Source of the DNA: Zantedeschia hybrid cultivar
Lineage: Eukaryota; Streptophyta; Magnoliopsida; Alismatales; Araceae
Assembly: GCA_030544215.1 (NCBI GenBank)
Contig: JARZZO010000011.1
Span: forward strand, 10,216,001 to 10,280,000
Length of the DNA: 64,000 bases
Reading direction: 5' to 3'
In this document: positions 33,301 to 44,243 of the stretch, piece after piece
Numbering within the stretch: the first letter of the stretch is position 1
Layout: each line of letters begins with the position of its first letter
Notes under the pieces: model-generated
What the model saw: the letters and a program-made list of their open reading frames with translations, nothing else
Database searches by the model: none
What the model was told of the DNA's origin: nothing
Made by a program: the position numbers and the translations under genes

Positions 33301-35889
33301 CTCCTTTGCGGCTCTTTGACTCCACCAACCCATGGAATGGAGAATTGGCCGATCCCGATCCGGATCGGCCGATTCGGATCGGGATCGGCGGGTTCCAATC
33401 TAGCCGGAATCGGCCGATCTTGGCCAATTCTGACCAATTTCAGCCGATTCCGGCTGATCCGATCTTGATTCAGAACGGGATCGGTGGGTCCCGATCCGGC
33501 CTCCCGATCCATGCCGGAATTCCATGCACCAACCTGCCCGCAATTACTGAGAATGTCAAGTCCTCCAACAGCCTTCTTTGTTCTCCTTGTAGTGATCTGT
33601 GGAATTTTTCCTTAAACAATCTGCTCTTATTGTTTGCTCGCATGGCTAATAAGGTGGCAGGAGTAGGCATATTCCACCAGCACATTCCTCCATTTTTGTT
33701 TTTCTCTACAATATGCATGTTTTCAAATCTTGTTTACGTTCAATAGCACTTTTTTATTTTTCTTTTTCATTTACGATAGAAAGTGACCAAAATGTCAAAT
33801 GGGGGAACAGAAAATTTTGGATGTGGAAAAGGAAAACTGCCTTTGTGAGACAGAAAGCAGTTTATAGCTATCTATATACAAAGTTGATGATAATGTCCGA
33901 TAAGGCTGATTTATTCTTTACCTTGTTCTGTGTATACTATCATCTCTACTGCATTAACTCCATGCATTTGCTGTTCTCCTTGTCATATGAATGCTGTTCT
34001 TTTTATGCTTTGCTTTATTGAGCATAAGGCAGTATTGATGCATTGGCTGCTCTATTGAAGATTCTTGCTAGTTACTTTCTTCCTTTTCTGGTGGGATAGT
34101 GATGGTGTTGCAGAAGATATAGAACTGCCAGCCAAATGTGAGGCCTGATCAAACATCATTTACAGCTAAACATGTGTTCCCTTGGGATGGTGGTGCAGGC
34201 ATCAGGGGCTGCTGTCTGTTGGTGTGTGTTTCAAACATAGGCTATTGGGGCCAAACAGGTGAACCGTGGAATGACATACAGTGCTTTTCACACTGTATGG
34301 CCATGTTGGCAAAATTTCAATCATTTGTAACAGAATTAGTTCTGTTTAAACAATTAGTTTTTGGTTAAATTCATGTTATACGAAGAAGAGATGCATGTCA
34401 AAGAGCTCTCCGGAGAACACCCCCTCCCCCCAACACACACACGCACACAAAGAGTACAGCAGCCAGGCAGTCAAAGCTCCTTATGGAGCCTCTGTGCAGA
34501 ACCAAGAGTGGAAGAGGAATGAGCAAAAGAAGAAAAAAGAAGACAGAGAGAGGATATGGGCGTGCATCAAAAAGAGGGGCCAGGCTGTGGTCTTTTGGTC
34601 CCCCGCTGGCAGCCCTGTTGTGCTGCAAAACAGAGCACGAGAGATGCAGATGTGTCTCTCTGTATGTGTGAGAGAGAGAAGGGGGGATGGAGAAGGAGGG
34701 GCCTCCTGGTGGTTTTCCTACCCCTAGTGACCAGAGATTTTCTTTTCTTTTCTTTTTTGGGGAGGGGGGGGGATGACTCACCGGTGTGGATTTTCCCAAC
34801 TGTTCCTCTAGGAGACCAAGGAGAAGAAGAAAAGGAAAGTAGAAGGGAAGAGAAGTCTTACCAGCAGAAAAAAAGAGGAAGAAAAGTAAGAGAAGGGAGG
34901 GAAAACAAACCTGCCGATGAGCGGTCCTTGGCATTCCCCACTGGCCAGTTTCCTCTTCTCGAGACCATGAGCTGTCCTCTCTCTGTCACTTCTCCCCTCG
35001 CCATAGTGAAAAGAAGAAGAGGGTTCAAAAGGTTTAAGGTCAAGTTTCTTCTAAAGCCAATGTGGCCCTCTGATTTGTAACAAAACATATCTGAATGAAT
35101 TTTATTGACCATGATTGAATGCCATCCAATTCACCAAAACGTGAGGCCCAACGACCGAATACCCCTGATCTAAAATCACCATAAAGATCACGAAAAAAAA
35201 TCTGTACGACGGAAAAATCAGAAACCACCTCTAAAAGTTACCGGAGGACTGTGGACACACAAACTTTCCTAAATTATCATAAATGACATACATATCTTAA
35301 TTGCCCCATGAAACCTAGGATATCTAGGAATGATATAATATTCATCCTGAGAATCCATAACTTGTTTTGTTTAATAAAAAGGCTTCAACCCTAAAATGAC
35401 CACCCTATCCTTGGACCTTCATCCCAAACCGAGTTACCTAAACACCCATCTACCCGAGTGCATTCAAAATCAACCTAAACCTTTCAAATCATTCCAAATT
35501 TCCCCAAGGTATTCCTCAACCTTACAGCACCTAAGTTTAATCTAAGATAAATCTGTGAAGGCCTTGGTAAAGTTTTTGAGCTAATCCAAGTTGTCTTTTT
35601 TTTTTTTTTTCCTTTTGATTTTAAGGCTGTGCATATATGCATAGTTGTCAAGGCACCAAGGCAACCCAAGGCATTCTCGGGGTGCCTAGGCGGCAACTTA
35701 AACGGTGCCTATCTATGCATGTCTGTGACTGTAAGAAATCAAGACACAGGCGACCACTTAAGCGGTGCCTCTCTATGCATGTCTGTGACTGTAAGAAGTC
35801 AAGACACAGAGGGGGTGTGTGGGTGTGGGTGAGAGAGAGAGAGAGAGGACTTTGGCCCTGTGTGTATGACGGTGCGTGAGTGACAGCCT

Positions 35890-35962
<73 letters not shown>

Positions 35963-38900
35963 TGACCAGCTCATTGACGCGACGGCTGGACATGAGCAGC
36001 TCTGCTTCCTCGACACCTTCTCTGGATATCATTAGATCCAGATGAATCCGGACGGCGGCCATTGGGCATCGCCTGTCAATGGAGAAGGAGAAGGTGCATG
36101 CGCTGCCAGTGGGGGCCAGGCTGCCAGGGGCTGTGGAACGTGACACCAGCAGTAGAACCGGCAATGGCTGACGGTGATGTCAATGACAACGGTGACTGGC
36201 AACGACGACGGTGACTAGTGATTGGTGATGGCGACGGCGTTGTTGACAGTGGGGATTTGGGGGAATCGGAGGAGGGGAGATTGGGTTTAAGTATCCACAG
36301 GATCCATTAGCGATCTGAATGGGCCCAGGGGGCCACTACATGCCTGGGGAGTTTCCTAGGCTGCCTTTGGGGGCACCTAACCCGCTTTTCTCCACCATGG
36401 GAAAGGCACTCCAGTGCCTTGATCATCCAAAGGCACCATGGTGCCTAGGTGCTGCCTAGGTGACCTTCACAACTATTACTATATGTGCTCTGACATGTTC
36501 AGGGCATCATCAACAGTGGTTAATCTATTCGATTGTAAGGAGGGCCAAATTTACAGATCCTACTTTTTTTCGAACCACCAAGTCCACCGGAACTCACTTC
36601 AAGTTCCTAGAACATGTGCCTCTCATGTGTCTATAAATAGTGGGGATCCAAATTCCTCAGCAAGGAGCTAAACATTCTAAACAAGTAAACCAAGAGTGGA
36701 TAAGAACCGACCCCACAGGGCATTAAGGAATAAGGATGGCACAACTTTGCCTTTGCAAACCAAAAATCATCTCCATTCTTTTACCAGTTAATTTATCTAT
36801 GTTCTCTTATAAAAATAATTAAATATTATGTAAAACGTTTTTGGAAACTGTTTGTTAAATTGGAGGTTTAGCCATTAAATACATCTCATTAGGCAATTCG
36901 ATTGATTATCAAGTACTGGGACTACTGTCTATGCAAAATTTTGATTTCACTGTTGTACCAGTCTCTAGGTTCTCTTGCATTTTCTTGGTTGCTCAAATGC
37001 CATAAGATCTACCAGACTGTTGATACAAAATATTTGTCATGTCTCTAATAAAACTAAGAAAGCGAACAGTAAGAGAGTTATTAGAATATTCTTATCACGT
37101 AAATGACTGGAAAATTAATAAACAAAACTACAGTTGTAATCAGTCCCTAGCAACAAGTGCTGAATCTACCTGCACCTAATTCAAAAATCCAGTTGTGTCA
37201 AAATGCTCGCCAGAACTGTATTTATTTCTTAATTTAGGCAGTAGCTTTTGTAATCTTGGCAGTAACTTTTCTTACTCCGTTTGCATACCTTGCTTGTTTA
37301 GCCTTGATGCTCATTGGCTATGTTGTTGGATCTTCGGCCTAACATGTGCTTTAACTTATTTTAGTGGCCTCTCATCTGAGATCCAACTCATGCTTTAAAT
37401 TGGTTGGTAGAGAACACCTTAATAGGCTGCATTGAATGCCATTATTTAGTGTGATAGCTTCTTTCAAGAAAAGCTCTTTATTGTGTTATCCAAGTGGATT
37501 TTGTGGCATCTGCTTTCAGTAGTTCTCATCCTGCTTGCGACTTGCATCAAATGGATTTGGACCTCTATTTCAGTATATTTGGTGTTCTCAAGAAACAATC
37601 TGATGGTTCACTGTGGAAGGAATAGGATAAAAAATGGAAGGAATGTGGAGTCAGAGAAACCTTTGCTTATCTATTATGTGTTTTTATCAGGAAAAATGAA
37701 AGCATATACATTCAAAGAACACAAAATTTTGAGAAGATATCAGCTGTCCATATATAATGGATGATATCCTAGAATCAAAATGGATTATGCTAATTTTGGA
37801 AAACGAAAAGATTTCTTTCTTTTGAAATCGTGTCCATGTCCTGTTCTTTGAGATACTGCATCAGAGGATTGTTGTTGCCTATCTGTTTGACCGAGCTCTT
37901 CAATCTCTGCAATCCATGAAAATCAACTACTCTTTTGTATCGGTTGTTGAATTGTCTTCAGTATTCACTTCACCTTTACAACACCTCTTCCACTATTTGT
38001 GCAGCTGTTTGAATTTCTTGCCATGTTTGCACTTAATGGACTTCCAACATTTTTTTTCTCCATGGACCCAAGTTTTCAGTTAACTTATCTTTGTATGAAA
38101 CAACCCCATCCACAAACCAATGCATCTAGGTAACTGGCTGGGTTGTTTACATTTGATTATGATGATTACACACTCATTGGAGAGCTATAGATTTCATCAA
38201 ATTTTTGATTTCATTTGCCTGCAGATTTTGCTGGTGTAATAATGATAATTTCTTGGGGATTAAAATGGATTGTCATTGTACAATTAAGGGCTAGATAGTA
38301 TGCATCAGACAATATAATGGGACATGCGGCATGACGAATGTTAAAGTTTCTGGTGTCAAACTTTTGTTCATGTTCATCTGATCTTCTTGTCATTGTTTTA
38401 AAATTGTATTGGAAGCTACTGTTTGTCAACAAGATAAAGGTTGGAGAATAATTGGACCCCAATCATGTCTCATTAATTTTTGTTAGCCCAAAAAAAAGGA
38501 CAGCACTATGTTGATTTTTCAAACTTGAAGTCTGGATTTTTGGCCCCTTTTCCCATTCCCCCAATCATGTATCTCATAAGTTTTTGTTAGCAAAAAAAAA
38601 AGAGGACAGCATTATGTTGAATTTTCAAACTTGGGAGTGGGATTTTCGGCCCCTTTTCTCATTCCAAGTTGACTTCAAATTGGAATCAGCTAGTTATTTT
38701 GCTCCTGACTATTCTGGTTGCCATTTTTTTTTTCAAACTCCATGGCCTGGATAATTCCTGACCTGCCAAGCTGCAAAACAATGAGGCCACCTTTTGGGGT
38801 TGGCGCAGCAGTGGCAATTCTTTTTCCAATTGTTTAGCTTAGCCACGTCTTTGTAAATGCTGCAGAGCATCAAGAGGTCTGAATGCCCAAGGGAGCTTGA

Positions 38901-39425
38901 GCCAGCAGATAGGCGAACTGCAGTTCATGTTAGTCTTTCAAGGAGGGAAGAGAAGTGCCCGGTGCGTCTTTTGTGTCACGTACATTTCCTTGGGCTCAGT
39001 TGTCTCAGCTCATGGTCTCATGCTTCATCCCTTTGCAGGAACCTGTGAAGCGCTTCAATCCGTTCGGGGGTGTTGGAAGGACTCTTGGAGCTGGATCGTC
39101 AGCTAGCTCAGCAGCACCTGAGGCTGCTCCTGCTTCTGCTGCCCTCACCGGTGCTCCCCCATCTGCGGCAGGCCTTTATGTGGATGATTCACTTCCGTCT
39201 ACCTCTATTCAACTTCGGTTGGCTGATGGAACTCGGATGGTTGCCCGCTTCAACAATCACCACACAGTTGGAGACATCCGAGGGTTCATTGATGCATCCA
39301 GGCCCGGTGCAACAAGAAGTTACCAGCTGCAGACTGTTGGTTTTCCGCCAAAGCAACTCACAGATGTGACCCAAACAATTGAGCAGGCGGGACTCGCAAA
39401 CTCGGTTGTGATCCAGAAACTATAG
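29752..39425 (+). CDS. PUX5: UBA-SEP-UBX protein, plant p47/PUX5-like CDC48 cofactor
   Basis: Four exons with matching phases (29752-30335, 31837-32128, 38866-38961, 39039-39425) encode 452 residues. An N-terminal UBA-like helix bundle lies at about 26-63 ([20 protein letters not shown]). An acidic, Ala/Pro-rich linker holds runs of Arg and Asp. A first SHP-type CDC48-binding box is at about 239-247 ([10 protein letters not shown]), and a SEP domain spans about 262-325 ([20 protein letters not shown]). A second SHP box, FGGVGRTLG, lies at about 333-341, and a UBX domain at about 377-452 has the loop GFPPKQLTD. In this family UBX and SHP boxes bind the CDC48/p97 ATPase and UBA binds ubiquitin. 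Exon 1 is strikingly GC-rich. The SEP domain is split by a 6.7-kb intron. Length and UBA favour PUX5 over the shorter PUX3/PUX4. Confidence 0.9.
30336..31836. other. PUX5-like intron 1 with two tandem duplications
   Basis: It contains a 29-bp direct repeat GGCAATTCTTGATGACGAAT.. (30428-30495) and a diverged pair of about 100-bp units starting TCCACATATCT(T/C)GATCATAC (about 30909-31005 and 31006-31110). A short GACTCG/ATCCGG-like palindromic patch at 31280-31370 may be a decayed MITE. No coding sequence is seen. Confidence 0.6.
31837..32128 (+). CDS. PUX5: PUX5-like exon 2
   Basis: Acceptor TTGTGCAG, donor GTAAGT. It encodes [20 protein letters not shown], the first SHP box and the N-terminal half of the SEP domain. 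Confidence 0.9.
32787..32992. mobile_element. GATCGG-type hAT MITE, copy A2
   Basis: A 206-bp GATCGG/CCGATC-rich segment with likely 8-bp flanks TATACCAC (32779-32786) and TGTACCAC (32993-33000), 7 of 8 matching. The termini are weaker than in the other copies (GCTAGAAAGAATCGAGG on the left). It lies in PUX5-like intron 2. Confidence 0.65.
33331..33526. mobile_element. GATCGG-type hAT MITE, copy A3
   Basis: A 196-bp element with termini CATGGAATGGAGAATTGG and CATGGAATTCCGGCAT (right, reversed) and a perfect 8-bp target duplication CACCAACC (33323-33330 and 33527-33534). The body consists of overlapping GATCGG, CCGATCCGGATCGG and similar palindromes. It is in PUX5-like intron 2, about 340 bp from copy A2. 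Confidence 0.9.
33535..35640. other. PUX5-like intron 2, middle part
   Basis: No gene is recognised. The stretch 34390-35090 is unusually purine-rich with A/G runs and a CA-rich start and may be a decayed repeat, but I find no terminal repeats or motifs. Confidence 0.45.
35641..36475. mobile_element. TIR element of about 835 bp (GTGCCTAGGC-type)
   Basis: The left end ATAGTTGTCAAGGCACC and right end (reversed) ATAGTTGTGAAGGTCACC are inverted repeats. GGTGCCTAGG palindromes repeat inside both ends. There is no convincing target duplication. Internally there is a tandem pair of about 55 bp (CTATGCATGTCTGTGACTGT at 35710 and 35772) and a (TG)n(AG)n microsatellite (35891-35955). No transposase is present. 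Confidence 0.65.
35891..35955. repeat. (TG)n(AG)n microsatellite
   Basis: About twelve TG units run straight into about twenty AG units. Confidence 0.9.
36476..38865. other. PUX5-like intron 2, 3' part
   Basis: No coding exon is recognised. A tandem duplication of about 105 bp (38457-38560, 38561-38665) repeats AATCATGTCTCAT..TTTTTGTTAG..GGACAGCA..TTTCAAACTT. A short hydrophobic frame near 37230-37350 lacks a family match. Confidence 0.55.
38866..38961 (+). CDS. PUX5: PUX5-like exon 3
   Basis: Acceptor ATGCTGCAG, donor GTGCGT. The 96 bp encode 32 residues, including [12 protein letters not shown] at the end of the SEP domain. Confidence 0.88.
39039..39425 (+). CDS. PUX5: PUX5-like exon 4
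   Basis: Acceptor CTTTGCAG. It encodes the second SHP box, a Ser/Ala/Pro linker and the whole UBX domain, ending QKL and TAG at 39423-39425. Confidence 0.9.
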   Translation, partial: EPVKRFNPFGGVGRTLGAGSSASSAAPEAAPASAALTGAPPSAAGLYVDDSLPSTSIQLRLADGTRMVARFNNHHTVGDIRGFIDASRPGATRSYQLQTVGFPPKQLTDVTQTIEQAGLANSVVIQKL

Positions 39426-40559
39426 GCAAGCTGCCATTGAGGACTACGGTGTGTTTGCCTCTTCAACTTGAGTGCGTATGTCACATAAGAACATACCAGA
39501 ACTTGTGATGTTTGGATTGTAGATGATGTCGGTTTCATATTTTTCTTCTTATTCCAACATACATCTAGATTTGAGGGACATGGTTTGTGTTCCGTACAGG
39601 CCTATTTATCCTTGATTCCAGGCCTTTATAATTCAAATACCCGACCGTTGATCACCATGGAGTAGCAACATGTTTTTTCCCCATTCCCCACAGAACAAAA
39701 ATAAATTTCTAGGAAACGCATGATAAAAATTTTACTTGAGTTTATTGATTTTTGTTGCTAGGTATTTTCTTTATTATATTGTGGTTCAATATTTATTTTC
39801 TTGTGGTAGGGAAAGGCGTGCTGCGCCCCCGCGGGGATGCAAATCCATGCGGCGCAAGAGTGGGTGGCATCGGGTTTTTTTTGTTTATTTTATTTTAAAT
39901 TTTGATGAGCTGAGGGCATAAAAATGGAGAGATGAGATTGCATCTCTGCAGTGTGTAGCAAATATTTTTCTTGGTATAATCAGTGGAAGAGTGGCGTCAA
40001 TTCAAGATGGCCCTAAATTTCTCTTAGTTGTGGAATGCCTAGTTGGCCCATCGATTGTATCCATTGAGATGATATTACCTGGTGGAACGTGTGGGTGTGT
40101 TACCGCATCGCCCGAAGGGAGAGTGTAGCCGTGCAAAGAGTAGTCAAACGAAGGGAATGCAGATTGTCACCATAGTTTTTTCTAATAGTGGATTCACTAG
40201 AGTACAAAAATGAATTGATGGTTTATGAAAGGTTGCCTCGTGTTCTTCGACATAAGATGAATGAATTATGAAAAGACTATTTTTAGGTTCATTTTCCTCA
40301 CATACTTGAACTATAAAAGGGTTGCTTCTTTTGTCCTTTGAAAATAAGATTCAATCCTTATAGTCCTTTGCATCATGATTATAAAGTAGCTGAACTATGA
40401 TTTTGGATACAACTCAACTCATGAAGCTGACTAAGATTTTTTTTTGGGAAAGTAGGTAGTACCACCTATATTATAAGAGAATAAAAAAATTTAGCCAATT
40501 CCTTCACATGATTACAAATAAAAGAGATAATATGCTTGGGGGAATGGGTCTCCTTTTAA
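39426..40559. other. 3' UTR and gap between PUX5-like gene and LINE fragment
   Basis: 3' UTR first, then AT-rich DNA with no recognisable feature. 39810-39870 is a GC-rich island of unknown origin. Confidence 0.45.
39700..39705 (+). terminator. PUX5: possible poly(A) signal of the PUX5-like gene
   Basis: AATAAA lies 275 bp after the stop codon in an A-rich stretch. Plant signals are loose, so this is a candidate only. Confidence 0.35.
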
Positions 40560-41330
40560 AGACCTATTGTTGCACTCTAGCTCAATCGCTCAAACTGTAG
40601 CATAAAGAATCATCCACCCCACCCCCTGATCTCCTTTGCAAGTCTCTGCCCTCTTCCACTTCCCAAGAAGGTGCTCCATCGCTTCCCTTTGGTCTGCCCA
40701 GCACATCCCATGCCTCAGAAGAGTAAGAGCATCTCAGGAACAGGTGATCTCTAGATGACTCCACCCCACATAGGCTGCACTTGTTAAGTAGACCCTTAAC
40801 GCACATAGGCTGCCCTTGTTGAGTAGACCCTTCACAAATCAGGTCAAACAATCACAAGCTGGAAGCATTTTGAGGACCTCCAGTGCATGACATGCACTTT
40901 AGCAGGGCTCCTGGTCTTCCAAATAGCATTAAGGGAAGGATACTTTAGTGCTCCCTTCCGCCATGTAGGCCGATTTAACTGAGAAGGTCTCCTTGGACTC
41001 CCCTATCCACACCCACGGATCCTTGGCTGTCGTATCCAGACCGAAATGGCCAATCAACTTAAAAAGGTGCACCTAATCCATCACCTCCTCGTCATCGTAT
41101 CCTTCCTAAAAGTAGGCCTCCCGCTCTATCATAGAAACAACTGACTAAAACATGGGGCTCTTAAGTGATGGCATAAAGCCTCGGGAATAATTCAAAGGGT
41201 ATGGTTGAGGGCACCAAACATCTCTCCAGCCAGAACAAGGTAGAGGAGCCATCACCCACCTTCACCTAGGATCCAACAAGGAAGCTAACAAGGTATAAAC
41301 CCTTTAAGCATTATGTAAAGGACTTTTCAA
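40560..41330 (-). pseudogene. LINE ORF2 3' fragment (zf-RVT)
   Basis: Minus-strand pieces read WKTRSPAKVHVMHWR, then a Cys/His segment CSLCGVESSRDHLFLRC of the zf-RVT type between 40851 and 40582. Only the C-terminal part of a LINE is present and it is frameshifted. It separates the converging PUX5-like and AAA ATPase genes. Confidence 0.65.
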
Positions 41331-41689
41331 AATTCGAGGTTTAAATCCTCAAAACATTCTACAGATAAGTTTTCATAATTCAAGGTTTAAGTCCTTAAAA
41401 CACTAAGGGACTTTTCATAAATCAACAAAGTTAAAACACAAACTAGGGACATACCGACAAGCGCTTTGTTGTAATTCCTGCCGTTCTTCTAATCACTCAG
41501 ATGTCTCTGTGAAATATAAATTCCCATCGGAGTAAAAAAGCCAACAGACCTCTCACGGAACATTTCCGACCAGGAAATATCCCACAACATCAAACTGATG
41601 GAAACTTAAATTTCATTTTGAAGAATTAAATTATAGGCAGCCCATCAAAGATAACCTCTTCCAAAATTATACACAAACATTCTACTTAT

Positions 41690-41863
41690 TCACACGACTG
41701 CCAGAAGGCCTCTGTCCCTAACAGAATTAGAGCCTGATGTACTATTCTTCTTCTCTGATACCTCTAACAGAGCTCTCCGTCGAACTTCAGCACACTTGAT
41801 ATATTCCTCCAGTGGTGGAAGATGTACATCCCCAGTGTCACGGGCTGCATGGCCTCTAATCAA
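41690..41863 (-). CDS. AAA ATPase terminal exon H
   Basis: 174 bp with LPPLEEYIKCAEVRRRALLE and a polar tail, ending LLAVV and TGA at 41692-41690. Confidence 0.85.
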   Translation of the reverse strand: MIRGHAARDTGDVHLPPLEEYIKCAEVRRRALLEVSEKKNSTSGSNSVRDRGLLAVV

Positions 41864-44192
41864 CTGCAATATCGAAATTAATTGAAAAACATGAGGTACA
41901 TCAATTAATCAAGCAGAGATGTAAGCTGAGAGGAGTGCGGAAGCTGTACCTTTGATGCCCAACAGCGTTCTGCCTGTTGGCAGATATCCCTGATGTCCCG
42001 CCCAGACATTCTAATAGAGGATGAATCAAATTAGAACACAGGATGACAAGCAAAATAGACATACCCCAATGGAAAGGTCAAGTTAGACATTTCAAATTAG
42101 AACACACAAAAGACAGTACTTCATTTCCTCGACAAGAAAAGAAGCATAAGAACTGGTAAGCGACAAGGTTAGATCTCTGTTCGTCATTTTTAGGAATATG
42201 CACGAACACCATCATGTGCCATACAAGTAAATATTATAATCATACAATTTCTTCAATATACTTACTGTACATACGAGTAAGAAGCCTCACTAAGACCTGC
42301 AATCCGTCAAAAGCATATCATCTAAATCTTCCAAGTCCTATAAAAACTAATATGATGCTGCATTTCAAATATTCATCAGTGCCTTGGCTGTGGCAAAGTG
42401 GAGGCAAGACAAACTGGCTGGTATTTTATTTGGCCACGTTAGACATAAGAACAACATGCTAACATCTCCTCAAACATCCGTAGACACTGTAGAAGTTATA
42501 CATTTGGATGACAGACTAAAGATAAAACTCTCCTTTCACTTGCAGGCTCCATGAACCATACATTGGCAAAAATTCTCAACAACAGTGGAAGGCAGTTTCA
42601 TTGCCATTCGCAAAATAAACAGCCGGGCCACAGTAGGCCAATCATCCAGCATCATTACTTAGGAAAGTCAAAATGTTCAGCGAATAACAAACAAAAAGAT
42701 GCATAAACAGAACAAATTATTCTCTAGAGAAAAAAGATTAACCTTAAGGAATAAGCAATGCCATAGACCACAGCAGGCTCAGTTCACTAAGTTTGTTCCT
42801 TGTTTAACAAAGGTACCAAAGACGATGCTTCTTCAAGTAGCTGTTTTGATGTATGCTATATATATCAGTCTCAGCATGATCTACCAATTTCTTTGGAGAA
42901 GGAAAAGGTCGGTTTGCTACCAAACTAGTACCAATCTGGTGTACTTTGTGCGCAAATACAAGAACATAAGATGACTAAAACTTGATAGTAGCTCAAACGA
43001 GGCTAAAAAATTGAGGACTGGTTTGTACGTACCCTTCCCTCCATGGTTTTACTAGGCACTTGGTTGGGGCTATCCTCCACATCCACTAAAAAAGAGAAGT
43101 CTATACGCTAATTTCCCCAGAGGTGAAGAAATAAAAAAACAATGAGCACTGCATATTGTAGAGAGAACACATCATGAATAGTTTAACAACCGCTTTGCCA
43201 TTAACAATGGCCCTAAAGATTGCATCAAATTGGAGACCACAAAGGAAATCCTTAGAAGGATAGGTATTTTTATATTGCTTTACATGAATATAAACTCTTT
43301 TCTAGATCTGGTTTTGATTGAACTTTTACAACTGGTACCATCATGACTCAATTCAACACTAGTGAGATATTGTTTGCTTTGGGCCCAGCCATTTCATTAT
43401 CAAAAGGCATCTCATAAATTATGGACCCAACCCCCAAATATCTCCCTACTCCAATCCCTAAACACAGTAGTAGCATCATGTTGTGGCAGCTCCATGTTAG
43501 TGCATGTTTATCCCTATGTCCCGGAAGCCCTTTCCTTGAGTAGCCCTCTTTTTATTGTCTGCATGGTTTGACATCTCCTGACATGTGTTGCCTCCCCGGA
43601 CACAGAAAGGCTCATTAAGGTTTATATCAACACCAGTCTGGCCTGAGATGAAAACTCTACAAAGACTAACAAGGGACTTGGAGGAGTGAGAGGTTTATTT
43701 TTATTTTTATTTTATTTTTATTTTTTTGGGGGGGGAGGAGTGAAAATGCTGATTGAGATGAAGATGATGACAGGGAGGAGCTCCTTAACATGCCAAGTCA
43801 GTGTTTGGAAACACATACTCCTTGGATTCCAATGATTGGAATCTGAATGGTATTTCCAAATGATAAAGATTTGCCCTCGGTTTTGCCACTATCCAAGATC
43901 TTTAAAAAGAGAGAGAGAAGAGGGGAGAGAGAGAGACAAAAATGGCATGAGAGGGGAGAGAAAGTCCAAAAGCTGAAAAAAGTAAGCTTTTGAAAAATTA
44001 AAAGGATTCCAATAATTGGAAAGTAAGAAATGAACCAAGATGCCCATGAAAAAAAGTACGGAAATTTATGTAAATAGAATTTCAAATCCATTTTTCACCT
44101 TTTACCATCCAAATGCAATTTTCACAATTCAACGATTAGCTACTAAAATCACAACCTTCCCAATGACTGCCTTAAAAGCTGATTTTGGATGA

Positions 44193-44243
<51 letters not shown>

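Noticed and set aside
33300..33530. GATCGG-rich DNA as simple satellite
   Set aside because: It is bounded by terminal repeats and an exact 8-bp target duplication, so it is a discrete mobile element rather than a satellite.
34395..35112. Several overlapping open frames of up to 178 codons
   Set aside because: All derive from purine-rich low-complexity DNA. Translations are Lys/Arg/Gly- or Ser/Leu-rich with no domain.
35648..36164. Open frames with Ser-Leu and Thr-His repeats
   Set aside because: Translation of the (TG)n(AG)n microsatellite.
37195..37398. Short hydrophobic frame resembling a membrane exon
   Set aside because: No family recognised, splice sites do not fit the PUX5-like frame, and the next frame has early stops.
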